Part shown: one piece after another, positions 1 to 8,329 of the stretch
Layout: every line of letters begins with the position of its first letter
Position numbering within the stretch: the stretch's first letter is position 1
Assembly (NCBI GenBank): GCA_036244855.1
Contig: BQKZ01000983.1
Span: forward strand, 1-13,608
Source: Temnopleurus reevesii
Taxonomy: Eukaryota > Echinodermata > Echinoidea > Temnopleuroida > Temnopleuridae
Length of the DNA stretch: 13,608 nucleotides
Direction: 5' to 3'
Notes under the pieces: generated by a model
Told to the model about the DNA's origin: nothing
The model's database searches: none
The model's input: only the letters and a program-made list of their open reading frames with translations
Made by a program: the position numbers and the translations under genes

Positions 1-72
1 CACATCATCCCGCTCGACAGTGAAGTCCTCATGATAATGGATACGCTACCCACTGCCATTCAGGAAGCACAG
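1..72 (+). other. Weak exon-like open frame at window edge
   Basis: Frame 1 is open from the first base to a TAG at 85-87 and reads in part LDSEVLMIMDTLPTAIQEAQ. CAG at 70-72 is followed by GTGACA, which fits a 5' splice donor, so this could be the 3' end of an exon that starts outside the window. The stretch is GC-richer than most of the window. It is only 24 codons long, no family is recognised, and no matching downstream exon in the same phase could be found. Chance openness is the simplest alternative. Confidence 0.13.
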
Positions 73-160
73 GTGACAACGTGCTAGCGTCTGTTTGGAC
101 GGAATTTTCTGTACCGGCGCCCCCGGGATGACTCACGCCGCCAGGTTTTTCACGTTTTCG

Positions 161-335
161 TGAGATGGAGGAGATGGAAGGGATCGCGTGAAGATGTGAG
201 ATGGGGTGAAGCGGGTGAGATGGCAGGCATCACATGTATCTATGAGGTGCAGTGGGATGATGATGGGGGAAGATGAGGATGGTGAGGTTGCCATGGAGTT
301 TGAAGGTGATGGAGGTGATGGAGGCAATGATTTTG
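161..335. repeat. Purine-rich GATGG/GGTGAT low-complexity tract
   Basis: The plus strand is dominated by degenerate GATGG, GGTGA and GGAGAT units; the clearest is GGTGATGGAGGTGATGGAGG near 304-323. The open frames that cross it on both strands translate to compositionally biased peptides (a Gly/Asp/Glu-rich run on plus, a Ser/Pro-rich run on minus), so they are read as products of the repeat, not genes. Confidence 0.6.
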
Positions 336-1148
336 CTACTTTGATATCATCATACCTCCTCTCTAAGAAAAATTCAATTAAATTGTTCGTCCAAGATATT
401 TTCATTGGTGTCCGTACTTTTACACTGTACTTACACAAGCTTTGTAGGTTCAGCAGAAATAGGTCAAGCAATATTTTTCTGTGGCAAATTAAGAATTTGG
501 ATTCCTGGCCATGCTATGGGGCCCCGACAAGCTGGTAGTTGTTGTTGTTGTTGTGAGGTTTTGGCACCTTTGACACAAAAAGGTCCTGTGTGCCAGTCAC
601 TGTACAGTCAGTTGTATAAGTCATAAGGTGAGGTCAAACCTTTAATATATAGGCCTACATGTAGGCATTTGAGGGAGTGTCCTCTCCATGTATCAGTTAG
701 TAACATTCAGACAAGCTGGTAAGCGTTGTCCTAACTTTATACATGGGGATATTTTACAAGCAATAAAACAATTGAAATAACGAGTATCCCTCCACTTAAT
801 TGTCCACTTATTGGCGAGGGGTATATACCCATTGTACCTCCAGCCAGATCTACCCTTTTTCTTCACAGAATTAAAGTACTCTAAGAAGAAGATGGCGAGA
901 AAGAATAAAGATTAAAAATACAATTGGTATAAGCACTAGCTGAAAAAAAGGTGTTGTAAAACTTCATCTGTGAAACATACTATTTATTGAAAGTTGGGAG
1001 AGATATTGAGATAAAAACATGAAAGAGGGAATTCAAAGAAATGATATAGAAAGTAGAACCTCTGCTATTCAAATTTGTCAAAAATATTTTTGGCATAACA
1101 GAGAAACACAAAAATGATAGAAATTCAGCAATTCATATACAGACAGTG
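336..1148. other. Non-coding stretch with short palindromes
   Basis: No gene is supported. Visible items are the GTT microsatellite, a 12-bp direct repeat GACAAGCTGGTA (526-537 and 710-721), the perfect palindrome GCCTACATGTAGGC (653-666) and the perfect palindrome GGGTATATACCC (819-830), which contains a TATA-like core. A pyrimidine tract ending CTTCACAG at 868 fits a 3' splice acceptor, but the following sequence is open for only a few lysine-rich codons, or none in phase 0, so no exon is called. Confidence 0.5.
538..553. repeat. (GTT)5 microsatellite
   Basis: Five uninterrupted GTT units plus one extra G. It lies in otherwise unremarkable non-coding sequence. Confidence 0.8.
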
Positions 1149-1430
1149 TGACCTCGAAAATAGAGACAGCCTTGTATCCCAAATATATGGATCGTGACTT
1201 TGATGTCATAAACAAATGACACACTTGACAAGCATCTGTGACCTCATGACCTTCACCTTTGACCCTTGGAACCTGACCCCATCATCAACATCCATCATTT
1301 CACTTGACCTAACGAATCCTTCTGATGGGGAACTGAGACCCTCTATGCCGAGATTTAGCATTGAATCAGATCTCACTTGATGAAGAAATCTTGCTGTAAA
1401 GTAATTTGTGAAGTTTTGAGGGCAAATATC
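1149..1430. repeat. Probable dispersed repeat with clustered TGACCT half-sites
   Basis: TGACCT or one-base variants occur at 1149-1154, 1239-1244, 1247-1252, 1253-1258 (TCACCT), 1260-1265 (TGACCC), 1274-1279 (TGACCC) and 1315-1320. On the minus strand 1253-1265 reads GGGTCAAAGGTGA, a near-consensus DR1 arrangement of nuclear-receptor half-sites. The half-sites followed by a GATGGGGAACTGAGACC-type segment and an ATTTAGCATTGAATCA-type segment resemble, from memory, an abundant marine-invertebrate interspersed repeat; this has not been aligned. Boundaries are approximate and no target-site duplication is visible. Confidence 0.4.
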
Positions 1431-2014
1431 AAAATGATGATGTGTCAATTTATATGCCACAGGGGCTTTTTGTAATAGGCCTCTGCTTGATATTGCATAA
1501 AACTAGTTGCTGAACCAATACTGGTGCTTCTTCATTCTAAGGAATAGATTCCTTACAGGTGCAGCACAGTATGGATGAATATATTGCTGAAGAAAAGTAA
1601 CAATAATGAAGGGATCCATACCTCACCCACATAAAGTCTTTACGTATTGGTAAAAAGAGAGATGCATTTTAACCATACAAAGGCCGACATGGCTGTTCTA
1701 CTATATTAAAGAAAAGATGAAGAAAGTAGTGGCAAATCTTAGCAATCTATTTCTGGCCTACATCTTCGCTGTCACCTGACAAGCCAAATCCTCCGAAATG
1801 ATATCATAAATTCACCTGCATTAGGATAGTCAGAGCTATCTTATCTCATCATTTGCATCTTGGAAGACAGTCTTCATTAAGAATTCACTCCTCTCACTTT
1901 CTCCCCTACCCACTCAATAAATCTCTCTACATCTTTTGCCCGTTCTCCCTAGTCTTTTATATTTCATCAATAGGATATCTAGGGGTAGGGGTATCAAAAT
2001 CATTCCCCCTCCTC
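1431..2014. other. Non-coding, no recognisable feature
   Basis: Single-copy-looking AT-rich sequence. It becomes pyrimidine-rich from about 1886 to 1950. No open frame, RNA gene or terminal-repeat pair is visible. Confidence 0.5.
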
Positions 2015-2215
2015 TCTGTCTGCCCCTAAAGACTTAGGCTACTTGATCACCCCTACTTTTCCTCCTTTCCTTCTTCCCATCCCTTTCTTCATCCTTCCCT
2101 CCATCTTTCCTTCACTCCCTCCCTCCTCCCTCCCTCATCCTCCCACATTTCCTCCCTCTTCCTCCTTCCCTCATCACTGTCCCCCTTCATTCCTTTCTCA
2201 CTATCCTCCCAACTT
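2015..2215. repeat. Polypyrimidine (CCTTCCCTCC) low-complexity tract
   Basis: The plus strand is almost entirely C and T, with irregular TTCC, CCCT and CTCC units and scattered CAT interruptions. The plus-strand open frame through it encodes only a Pro/Ser/Phe-rich artefact. Long oligopyrimidine-oligopurine tracts can form triplex (H-DNA) structures, but mirror symmetry here is poor, so none is claimed. Confidence 0.85.
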
Positions 2216-3779
2216 GCATTCAAAAGAGGAATGACCTACTTTTGCCAGGAGCTACATGTGCTACACCAAACATCACCAAATTAACTCCAATTTTTATGTG
2301 ACACCTCCACTCCATCAACTTCTTCCCAGCACTTAGCATTCCCAAACCAGAAGAACAGAAATCACAGTTTTATCGTCACACCCCCAGCTTGGCATCTGAA
2401 ATTCAATGTCCTGATCATCCGTCCATCTAGTGTTTGCCAAGAAGGAGATGTCCACCATCGATCCTCTTCTTCCAATGCATGCTGGGAGGAAATGAGGAAC
2501 GACTTCTGCTAATGGGTCTACATGGTTGTGAAGATGGGGATGGGGTTTGTTTCAGGATGTTGGCTTTCTTCAGATACTAGGTCAGGTTCCCTGAAGTCTG
2601 GGGGTGATGATAACACCATAACCCAAAACAGTGTTTCATCTTTATTTTAAAAAAACAGCTCCTTGACCAACTAGAAACACATCAGTGCTAGAGAAAACTA
2701 CTTTGAATCCATTTTCATAGAAACAACATTAATGGATAAGTTCTCCATGATAGTCATGACTACTCCTTACAAGAGGTGCCGATTATGATGGTGCATCTTG
2801 TAATTATCATCCCATGAACACAAAAGCAAGCATCCAAAACAGTTGCTTTAATTGGTTTCTAAGTCCTCTGAAAGGGACTACATACCCAACCCCAACGAAT
2901 GCATTATTTGATTTGATTTCTAATATAAACAAGATCCTAAACTATCTAAAATAACTTATTTGAATTACAGATCGATCGACAACACTCTCACAGTTTACCA
3001 GTGATTACAGAGCAACTGACAACTCTTTTACAGGTGCAGGATTGTCTGTGTGCCCGACACCTTAAGAAAAACTTTGGGAGCTATGAAACAAATGCTGTAG
3101 TATGTTATCATGTGATACCAATACCCCTGCCCTGTCCTTCATGAAAGCAGAACCACTGAATGATTAAAATGTTCTAGTGATGTACACCGATAATACCGTC
3201 TCACTTCAAAATCCAACTTCAGACCAATAGAATACAATAGTTTGCCGTGGATTTTCATAGGGCACTTTATACTACCAAAGACGCATACATTGGGAAGAAA
3301 ATTGTCAAAAATTTCTGTCACAATTTCATAGTACACTGGCAGGCACAGGTAATTAAATTGCAATCATCCTGAATGAACGCAATTGTACAATTGAATAATA
3401 TGAACAAAAAACTTTAAAATCTTGTTAAAATTAAGAAATCCTAGGCTCGCGTATTGTGATAAAACATTTGCGCTATAAAAGCATTCCCAGAACAGTGCAT
3501 GCAGGATATTTTTCTACCTGTTATCACTATACAAGTTCAGAATAGATATGGTTGAGTGATACCGTTGTCCATTCAATGTCCCTTTTCACTCCGCTTTAAC
3601 ATTTTGGTAAGGGATCTCTCCTGGTGGTGTGACAGTGCTACAACCAAAGGCCGCTGAGGGGTAACATTCAACCCCTCTGGCATACATCAATGATTACATC
3701 CCCTCTCACGAAGCATGCTATACATCTTCCTATCAAAGCACGAGACATATAACCAAACGACAAACACACACCAGAGGTC
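2216..3779. other. Long non-coding stretch, few features
   Basis: No gene is supported. Small items: an imperfect direct repeat GACAACACTCTCACAG / GACAACTCTTTTACAG (near 2979 and 3018), the perfect 14-bp palindrome CAATTGTACAATTG (3380-3393), a GCGCTATAAAA string at 3470-3480 that resembles an L2-type LINE or SINE tail but has no recognisable element upstream, and a 7-bp stem GAGGGGT/ACCCCTC (3656-3677). The minus-strand 74-codon frame at 3139-3363 has no recognisable domain. Confidence 0.5.
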
Positions 3780-4039
3780 CACGTCACGGCTCACATGTCA
3801 GAAACAGAAGCAAGCTTTAATTAAATTGTCAGTGATCAAGCCCGACATCGTGGCATCGATGCGCCTCCGAAAGACAACTCTTGGCGGAAGAGGGCAACCG
3901 TATCCCCAGAAATCATTACCGCGGTATACGTTGAAGAGAGTCTCAGTCAGAACTGGGGTTGACTAAAGACAAGAAGAGGAAAGGAAAGGATGTAGTTTAG
4001 AGGCGTGTATCATTCAATTCTGAATATTTACGCCAGAAG
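3780..4039. other. CpG-containing, higher-GC patch of unknown role
   Basis: Between about 3840 and 3930 CpG dinucleotides are much denser than in the AT-rich surroundings, and the perfect palindrome TACCGCGGTA sits at 3917-3926. A plus-strand frame at 3715-3966 crosses the patch (83 codons, basic, no recognisable domain). It could be a promoter-proximal or exon fragment, or unmethylated or younger repeat DNA. The patch is followed by a short GGAAA-repeat stretch near 3978-3990 and runs into the SINE block. No function is assigned. Confidence 0.3.
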
Positions 4040-4185
4040 AAGAAGAGAGGAGGATCGCCATCTTAACGTCTCCATCCGCAAGACGGTATGCGACCAGGCT
4101 TCGAACCCACAGGCAGGAACTAACCCAAGTCTGATGACTGTCCCGAACAGCTTGATTTCAGGTGCACGCCACGGCGCCTCGGTCA
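4040..4185 (-). mobile_element. tRNA-headed SINE fragment, possibly Deu-domain type
   Basis: On the minus strand GGTTCGAAGCC (plus 4098-4108) is a perfect match to the pol III B box GGTTCGANNCC. It is preceded on that strand by a CCGTGGCGTGCACC segment that could be a degraded A box near 4165-4180, though the A-to-B spacing is longer than in a true tRNA. Just after the B box, CCGTCTTGCGGATGGAGACG followed by TTAA resembles the conserved central segment of Deu-type SINEs, which I recall as having a CGGATGGGACGTTAA core. The 3' part is not recognisable, so this looks truncated. It lies directly downstream (minus sense) of a second SINE. Confidence 0.5.
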
Positions 4186-4204
4186 AATCATGTAAATCTG
4201 ATAC

Positions 4205-4462
4205 GTTCTTTTATAGCGCCTAACACTAACTTCATCAGTCGTCCCAAAGCACTCTACAATGTAGCATAATTATCCTGGCTTTAGCAGTGCAGCTGTAAGT
4301 AGCGGGCTGCATTTCAAGGAAAAATTTCCTGTAACGTACCCATCTCACCTGGGTCGAGTGCAGCATATTGGGGATTAATTTCTTGCTAAATGTCATGGGT
4401 GGGATTAGAACCTGCGTTCCTATAGCTGAAAGGCGAGAGTCTAAACCAGTTCACACACGAGG
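4205..4462 (-). mobile_element. tRNA-derived SINE with L2-like 3' tail
   Basis: Read on the minus strand, a tRNA-like head spans about plus 4462-4395. It has an A-box-like AACTGGTTTAGACTCTCGCC segment and a B-box GGTTCTAATCC (plus 4402-4412), one mismatch from GGTTCGAATCC. A central region with CTGCACTCGACCCAGGTGAG (plus 4343-4362) follows, then a tail reading GTGCTTTGGGACG and GGCGCTATAAAAG (plus about 4207-4254), which resembles the 3' end of L2-clade LINEs (GCGCTATATAAA). About 255 bp is normal for a tRNA SINE with a LINE-derived tail. No target-site duplication is evident. The head abuts the inverted repeat that starts at 4449, so one element may have inserted at the edge of the other. 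Confidence 0.72.
4402..4412 (-). promoter_or_regulatory. SINE internal pol III B box
   Basis: GGTTCTAATCC on the minus strand, one base from the consensus GGTTCGAATCC. It marks the tRNA-related head of the SINE. The substitution of the near-invariant CG by CT suggests this copy is transcriptionally weak or dead. Confidence 0.6.
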
Positions 4463-4690
4463 GAGCAAAGTCCCGGGACACGGAACATTTTGCGGTTTCG
4501 CCGTGTATTGAGTCTACTTAAAGCCAGCTGGAATGTATCATTGGCAGGAGATTAATGATGCAGGCCGCTCTCTAGAAAAAAAAATGGCACTTTTCACCGA
4601 GAGATTACCATCTCACAGTGAGAGATTCTGGCAAGCGTTCACACACAAACTGAGACAGGGGATTTACCGCTCATCAGGTCATGTGTGAAC
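4449..4690. mobile_element. Inverted-repeat-bounded segment (MITE-like candidate)
   Basis: GTTCACACACGA at 4449-4460 is inverted at 4679-4690 (TCATGTGTGAAC), matching 11 of 12 bases, and an internal direct copy GTTCACACAC lies at 4637-4646. Inside are an odd-length hairpin TCTCACAGTGAGA (4611-4623), a GAGAGATT direct repeat, and a run of nine A. The arms are short and no target-site duplication is clear, so this may be a nested or decayed element rather than one intact MITE. Confidence 0.35.
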
Positions 4691-6416
4691 AGATAGAGAA
4701 GGACAATCAAAGTTATGAATTTTCCAATTCTCCAAAATATCAAGATCCCTACCGGTGATAGGGATGTGCAATTGACAACTTTGACGTAATCTTTTACGTC
4801 ATGTCAGTCAATTCACCATTCATTCTGAACACCAAAATATCCCATGTTCTTTCTTTTTTCAGACAAATCTACAAAATTGTGATGATTTTTGTACAAGTGT
4901 GTATGTGCATGCATTTTCAAAAGAATCACATTGAACCCTATTCTAAATTTTACATGAAACATAAATAAAAGAAAAAACGATATTGAATGTTTACTGGAAG
5001 AGAGTTTATTCTGTGAAAGCATGCTAGAAACAGATTACCGTAGTTTATGTTTAGTCTAACTCCTACTGACACAGCCCAACTACACAGGCACTTTGTTGAA
5101 GCCATCACTCAACTACTCTCTTCATCTTTCTAAAATTAGTCCACAGTTACGGGAGTCCAATTGGAGCGCTCATTAAATCAGCACAATTTCTCATCACTCC
5201 AAAGCATTTGTTGGGATACTTCACCAGCGGTTGGTCTGAGCCGACCAAATCCTGCACGTGACAGTCCCCTTCTTATAATTGGAACCCAACTCGTATTACA
5301 CAGACACAAACATTTTACAAACACCAAAAACAATACAGTGGGACTGGGGTGAGATTACAGCCCGCTGTGGTGATGCACATAGCACAAATAACTGCCACAC
5401 GCTTCATATCCTAAATCATATTTTTGCTTCTTCATTTGGCGGAAACGTCCTCTTTAGTTAAGAAAAAAACTTTGGAGTGATTCGGTGGCGATATTTTGAT
5501 TGGACGTTGATTTAATTGTGTGATAACACATGATTTAATCGGATTTCTCGCCAGGCTAGTATGACATGAAATGATGGTGATGAAAATTCATGAGATTCCT
5601 ACTGAGTAATACTGTACACAAACTGATGATATCACAGTCATACGAGAAGCAAGGTACTGGCAGAGTTTCTTGCCAGAGTTTGCATTTTTTTTTTAGCTTT
5701 ATCAATGCCATCAGAACCACAAAATTAAATTGAAGGTCATAGCATTCATTATTCAATACGGAATATCTTGATAAGAGTGTACTGCATGGCACTGTCAAGT
5801 TCAAATGAATTATTCTCCTGTTTTCAAAAGCATTGCGCACACACTGTATGTCACTCATATGAATTATAGTTAGTAATAAATTATCCTCCCCATCCCCTCC
5901 CAATTTTCTTTTTCAAAGATATTTCCTGGATTTACAGTGTATGTGTAGCTTTGGAACTGTATACTGTACATACAAGTAAATTAAATGAAAATACTTTTCA
6001 GTACACAGTTGTACACTGTAACATATTTTCCTGATTCAATGAAAATGCATAATGTAATACAGTGTATGCATCTTAACAACCAACAAGATATTTCAAAAAT
6101 GCTATTTCATTTACTAATAATGCAAACTAATACAAAAAAATCCAATATGTTAAAACATAAGAGAAGGGAAGAATTAATACAAGTGACACATCAAGAGGAA
6201 AAGAAACATGTTTCCTCAATGCATGGTTTACAATTAACATTCATATGTACTACCTGTAGTTTTTCACTATCGAAAAGATATGATGAGTCATTCATTTTTA
6301 ATTTTTTTCTGGAAAAGAATCAACATTATAGAATCATATATTCATTCAAGCCGTTTCTGTGGGAAGTGTGAAATATTATTTTGTCAAAACATCCTGAAAA
6401 TTCATGGGGGTTTGAG
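4691..6416. other. Non-coding stretch with minor inverted repeats
   Basis: Apart from the CRE-like hairpin, no gene is supported. Short structures seen: TCCAATTGGA palindrome (5156-5165), TTGGTC/GACCAA stem (5231-5248), and a TGGCGA/TCGCCA pair (5486-5491 and 5548-5553) enclosing two GATTTAAT copies. The longest open frame in the window (5985-6371, plus, 128 codons) and the 115-codon minus frame at 5556-5903 lie here; both are AT-driven, with no recognisable domain, and are not called genes. Confidence 0.5.
4770..4813. promoter_or_regulatory. Nested hairpin with paired CRE-like TGACGTAA sites
   Basis: TGACGTAA (4782-4789) and TTACGTCA (4794-4801) form a perfect 8-bp stem with a TCTT loop. 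A second perfect 7-bp pair, AATTGAC (4770-4776) and GTCAATT (4807-4813), encloses it. TGACGTAA is a known variant of the CREB/ATF site, so this could be a divergent pair of bZIP sites. Another perfect stem, ATCCCTA/TAGGGAT (4745-4765), lies just upstream. Regulatory function is inference only. Confidence 0.25.
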
Positions 6417-6489
6417 TCATAGAGCCAATGAATTCTCCAGAGATGTGAGATGAAAAACCTGGCCGGTTTTCTTATGAATTGCTCTATGA
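6417..6489. repeat. Nested inverted repeat beside a MITE
   Basis: TCATAGAGC (6417-6425) is perfectly inverted as GCTCTATGA (6481-6489), and inside it AAAACC (6454-6459) pairs with GGTTTT (6465-6470). The structure ends 5 bp before the TTAATG that flanks the MITE at 6500. It could be a remnant of another small element. Confidence 0.4.
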
Positions 6490-6493
6490 ATGA

Positions 6494-6692
6494 TTAATGC
6501 AGAGCTACCAACATTTAACAGCAACAATCAGGGAGATTGTGGAAGAAATCCAGTAGATGTCTATAAAATGCACACAACCTAATGGCATCAATGTTTCCAT
6601 AATCCAGGAGATTGCTCAAAAACATGCATTTATTGTGGCCCATTTCCAGGAGTCTCCTGCGGAATCCAGGAGACTTGGCAGCCCTGTTAATG
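6494..6692. mobile_element. MITE, hAT-like termini, with 6-bp flanking direct repeat
   Basis: The element spans 6500-6686 (187 bp). Its left end CAGAGCTACCAA (6500-6511) and the inverted right end CAGGGCTGCCAA (6675-6686 read on minus) match at 10 of 12 bases. Both ends are flanked by an identical TTAATG (6494-6499 and 6687-6692); allowing one mismatch the duplication extends to 8 bp, the length typical of hAT transposons, if the left boundary is shifted by two bases. The interior holds five related units of the type ATCCAGGAGA (near 6528, 6548, 6602, 6644 and 6664) and a near-palindrome CAGGAGTCTCCTG (6647-6659). It has no coding capacity, so it would depend on a transposase supplied elsewhere. 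Confidence 0.72.
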
Positions 6693-6820
6693 TAGTGAAG
6701 CTATGATCGTGTACATTTGCGGTACAGTACAGGCACCGGATTGTGAACCATTCTGAAATATTTATGAATTGTCTTGTGAATTCAGTGAGCGCTTTTTAAT
6801 ACTTCTTAAGATTTGTATTT

Positions 6821-6926
6821 TACTAATTGAAGGTCATTGTCAGGTTTTTCTTTGATAAAAATTAGATGAGGATTTTCAATTAGTATTCAATATTCCTGGT
6901 CTAATTCGTAAATTTTCAGGAATATT
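6821..6926. repeat. Two adjacent perfect inverted repeats
   Basis: TACTAATTGAA (6821-6831) is perfectly inverted as TTCAATTAGTA (6875-6885), an 11-bp stem with a 43-nt loop. Three bases later AATATTCCTG (6889-6898) is perfectly inverted as CAGGAATATT (6917-6926), a 10-bp stem with an 18-nt loop. No target duplication or known family is recognised. Confidence 0.5.
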
Positions 6927-6950
6927 TGGAATGAGCTAGGAAAGTGGTTG

Positions 6951-7112
6951 GTACTGTACACTCTAAAACCTAAATTGTTATAAAAACATGAAAAAGGCTG
7001 GAGGAGCGACAACTTTTACAAAATCATCTGCTGCATAAACTCTTTTAGAATGATGCATCCAATTAATGCTAAAATAGTTGAATCCAGCATTTAAATCCAG
7101 AGTGTACTGTAC
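6951..7112. mobile_element. Short MITE-like element with 9-bp flanking direct repeats
   Basis: A 144-bp segment (6960-7103) begins ACTCTAAAACCTAAAT and ends ATTTAAATCCAGAGT; the outer 5 bases are perfectly inverted and TAAAT follows in both after a diverged spacer. Identical GTACTGTAC copies flank it (6951-6959 and 7104-7112). A 9-bp duplication would fit Mutator-like elements and an 8-bp one hAT. The caveat is that GTACTGTAC is itself nearly palindromic and TACTGTA is over-represented in this DNA, so part of the symmetry may be chance. Confidence 0.5.
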
Positions 7113-8203
7113 AACTACACAACTACATGCAATGGTCAACTACACTAAATAAAAGTTGAAAAACAACAAACTCTTTCAAATTCAAGATGCAATAACATTC
7201 TGCTCGCCTGACGATTAAATGAAATTTTACTGTACAATGTCATAAAAATTTGTTTAAATCAGAAATATGAACTGCTTACCATATGTAGCTGAAATAATAT
7301 ACATGATGAAAGGCAGTCTCTCGACATTTTGAATCTCCAATTCTCAATGCTTCAATCCTAGAATGAGAGTATTGTTCATATTGTACATGTACAAGTGTAG
7401 GTACTAATATCTTGATTCTTTGTTACTCATCGTTCCCCTGAATTCTGTAACCCCTGAGTGACACGGAAAGGGTGTTGGGTCATATTACATCACGTACAGA
7501 AATCTAAACCTGTTTTACTCCATTCCGGATTGTACTCTAATTTGATTACTGTAGTATTATTTTTTGATAACTAGTCTGTTTCGACTTAATTTTTTCATAA
7601 TTTCACCTATTTCATATTTATTTATTTCATTTTTCATATTTAGCATTATTATATTCATGGAGTGGATTTTCTATGGTGTGGGTGTAAGAAACAGAAGACA
7701 AGGGTGCTAATCACCCACTCCCTACTTAATTTTTTNAAGCTGCCATTGATACGTGTACATGTAGTTATAGTTTATTGTTATATTTATCATTGCCCCTATC
7801 ACCTGCTAAATGTACAAGTACGTGACACTAAGTGGGCCTACAACTAAAGACAGAATTGGAAGGGGGCACTTATTGAAATAGAAAATGACTCACGTCTTGT
7901 GCGTACATGACTGTAATACATCCTTGAACATTAGATGTATCTCAAACAAAAAAAACAAAATACAAAATACCAATCAACCAAAACTGGTTCATAGCTACAC
8001 ATTTTTTTAAACTTCAGTTATTTCAGGTAATTTTTGACAGTTATGCCTGAATATTCGGAATATCTAGAAAAAATATTAATTAGGGCAAAATAATTTGCTT
8101 GCAATAAACATAATCAATATCATGTACATACTTCTTTACTTTGATATGGTTCTCAAAATAATTTCCAAAATTGGCTGATTTAGAAATAAACATAAGTCAG
8201 GAA
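7113..8203. other. AT-rich non-coding stretch with one ambiguous base
   Basis: No gene is supported. T-rich (7560-7640) and A-rich (7945-7975) low-complexity stretches are present. The base at 7736 is N, next to a run of T, suggesting an unresolved homopolymer or read disagreement; the short open frame over it (7662-7847) is therefore unreliable. Confidence 0.5.
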
Positions 8204-8242
8204 ATATATATATATAGGTCAGGAAAAATAAATGTAAGTCGT
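8184..8242. repeat. (AT)n microsatellite inside an imperfect direct repeat
   Basis: ATATATATATATA at 8204-8216 sits between two related segments, GAAATAAACATAAGTCAGG and AAAATAAATGTAAGTCGTG, with a further GGTCAGGAAA copy in between. Confidence 0.55.
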
Positions 8243-8290
8243 GAATCGTGTTTTATTTGGGTCTTTCTTGGCACAAAGCACAAATCCAAC

Positions 8291-8329
8291 AGTCACTTTC
8301 AAATAGTGACTTTTATTTGCAAGCAAATA
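8291..8329. repeat. Two consecutive perfect hairpins
   Basis: AGTCACT (8291-8297) pairs with AGTGACT (8305-8311) around a 7-nt loop. Immediately after, TATTTGC (8314-8320) pairs with GCAAATA (8323-8329) around AA. Role unknown. Confidence 0.5.

Noticed and set aside
206..538. Plus-strand 110-codon frame and the overlapping minus 112-codon frame at 133-471
   Set aside because: Both are open because of the purine-rich low-complexity tract; no domain and no splice context.
819..830. GGGTATATACCC as a core promoter TATA box
   Set aside because: It is a perfect palindrome in non-coding DNA with no supported transcript downstream.
857..906. 3' splice acceptor followed by a lysine-rich terminal exon
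   Set aside because: The pyrimidine tract and CAG look good, but the downstream frame is about 13 codons, and joining from the donor at 72 in phase 0 gives an immediate stop.
2043..2234. Plus-strand 63-codon Pro/Ser-rich frame
   Set aside because: It is the translation of a polypyrimidine low-complexity tract.
3470..3480. GCGCTATAAAA as a second L2-type tail
   Set aside because: No SINE or LINE body could be recognised upstream; an 11-base match is too little.
3715..3966. Plus-strand 83-codon basic frame
   Set aside because: It crosses a CpG-richer patch, but no family is recognised and the first half is AT-rich with no coding signal; mentioned only as context for the patch.
4395..4462. 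A functional tRNA gene
   Set aside because: B box is imperfect, the cloverleaf cannot be completed, and it continues into SINE body sequence.
5985..6371. Longest open frame, plus, 128 codons
   Set aside because: AT-driven codon content, no recognisable domain, no splice or regulatory context. It is the kind of frame expected by chance in low-GC sequence.
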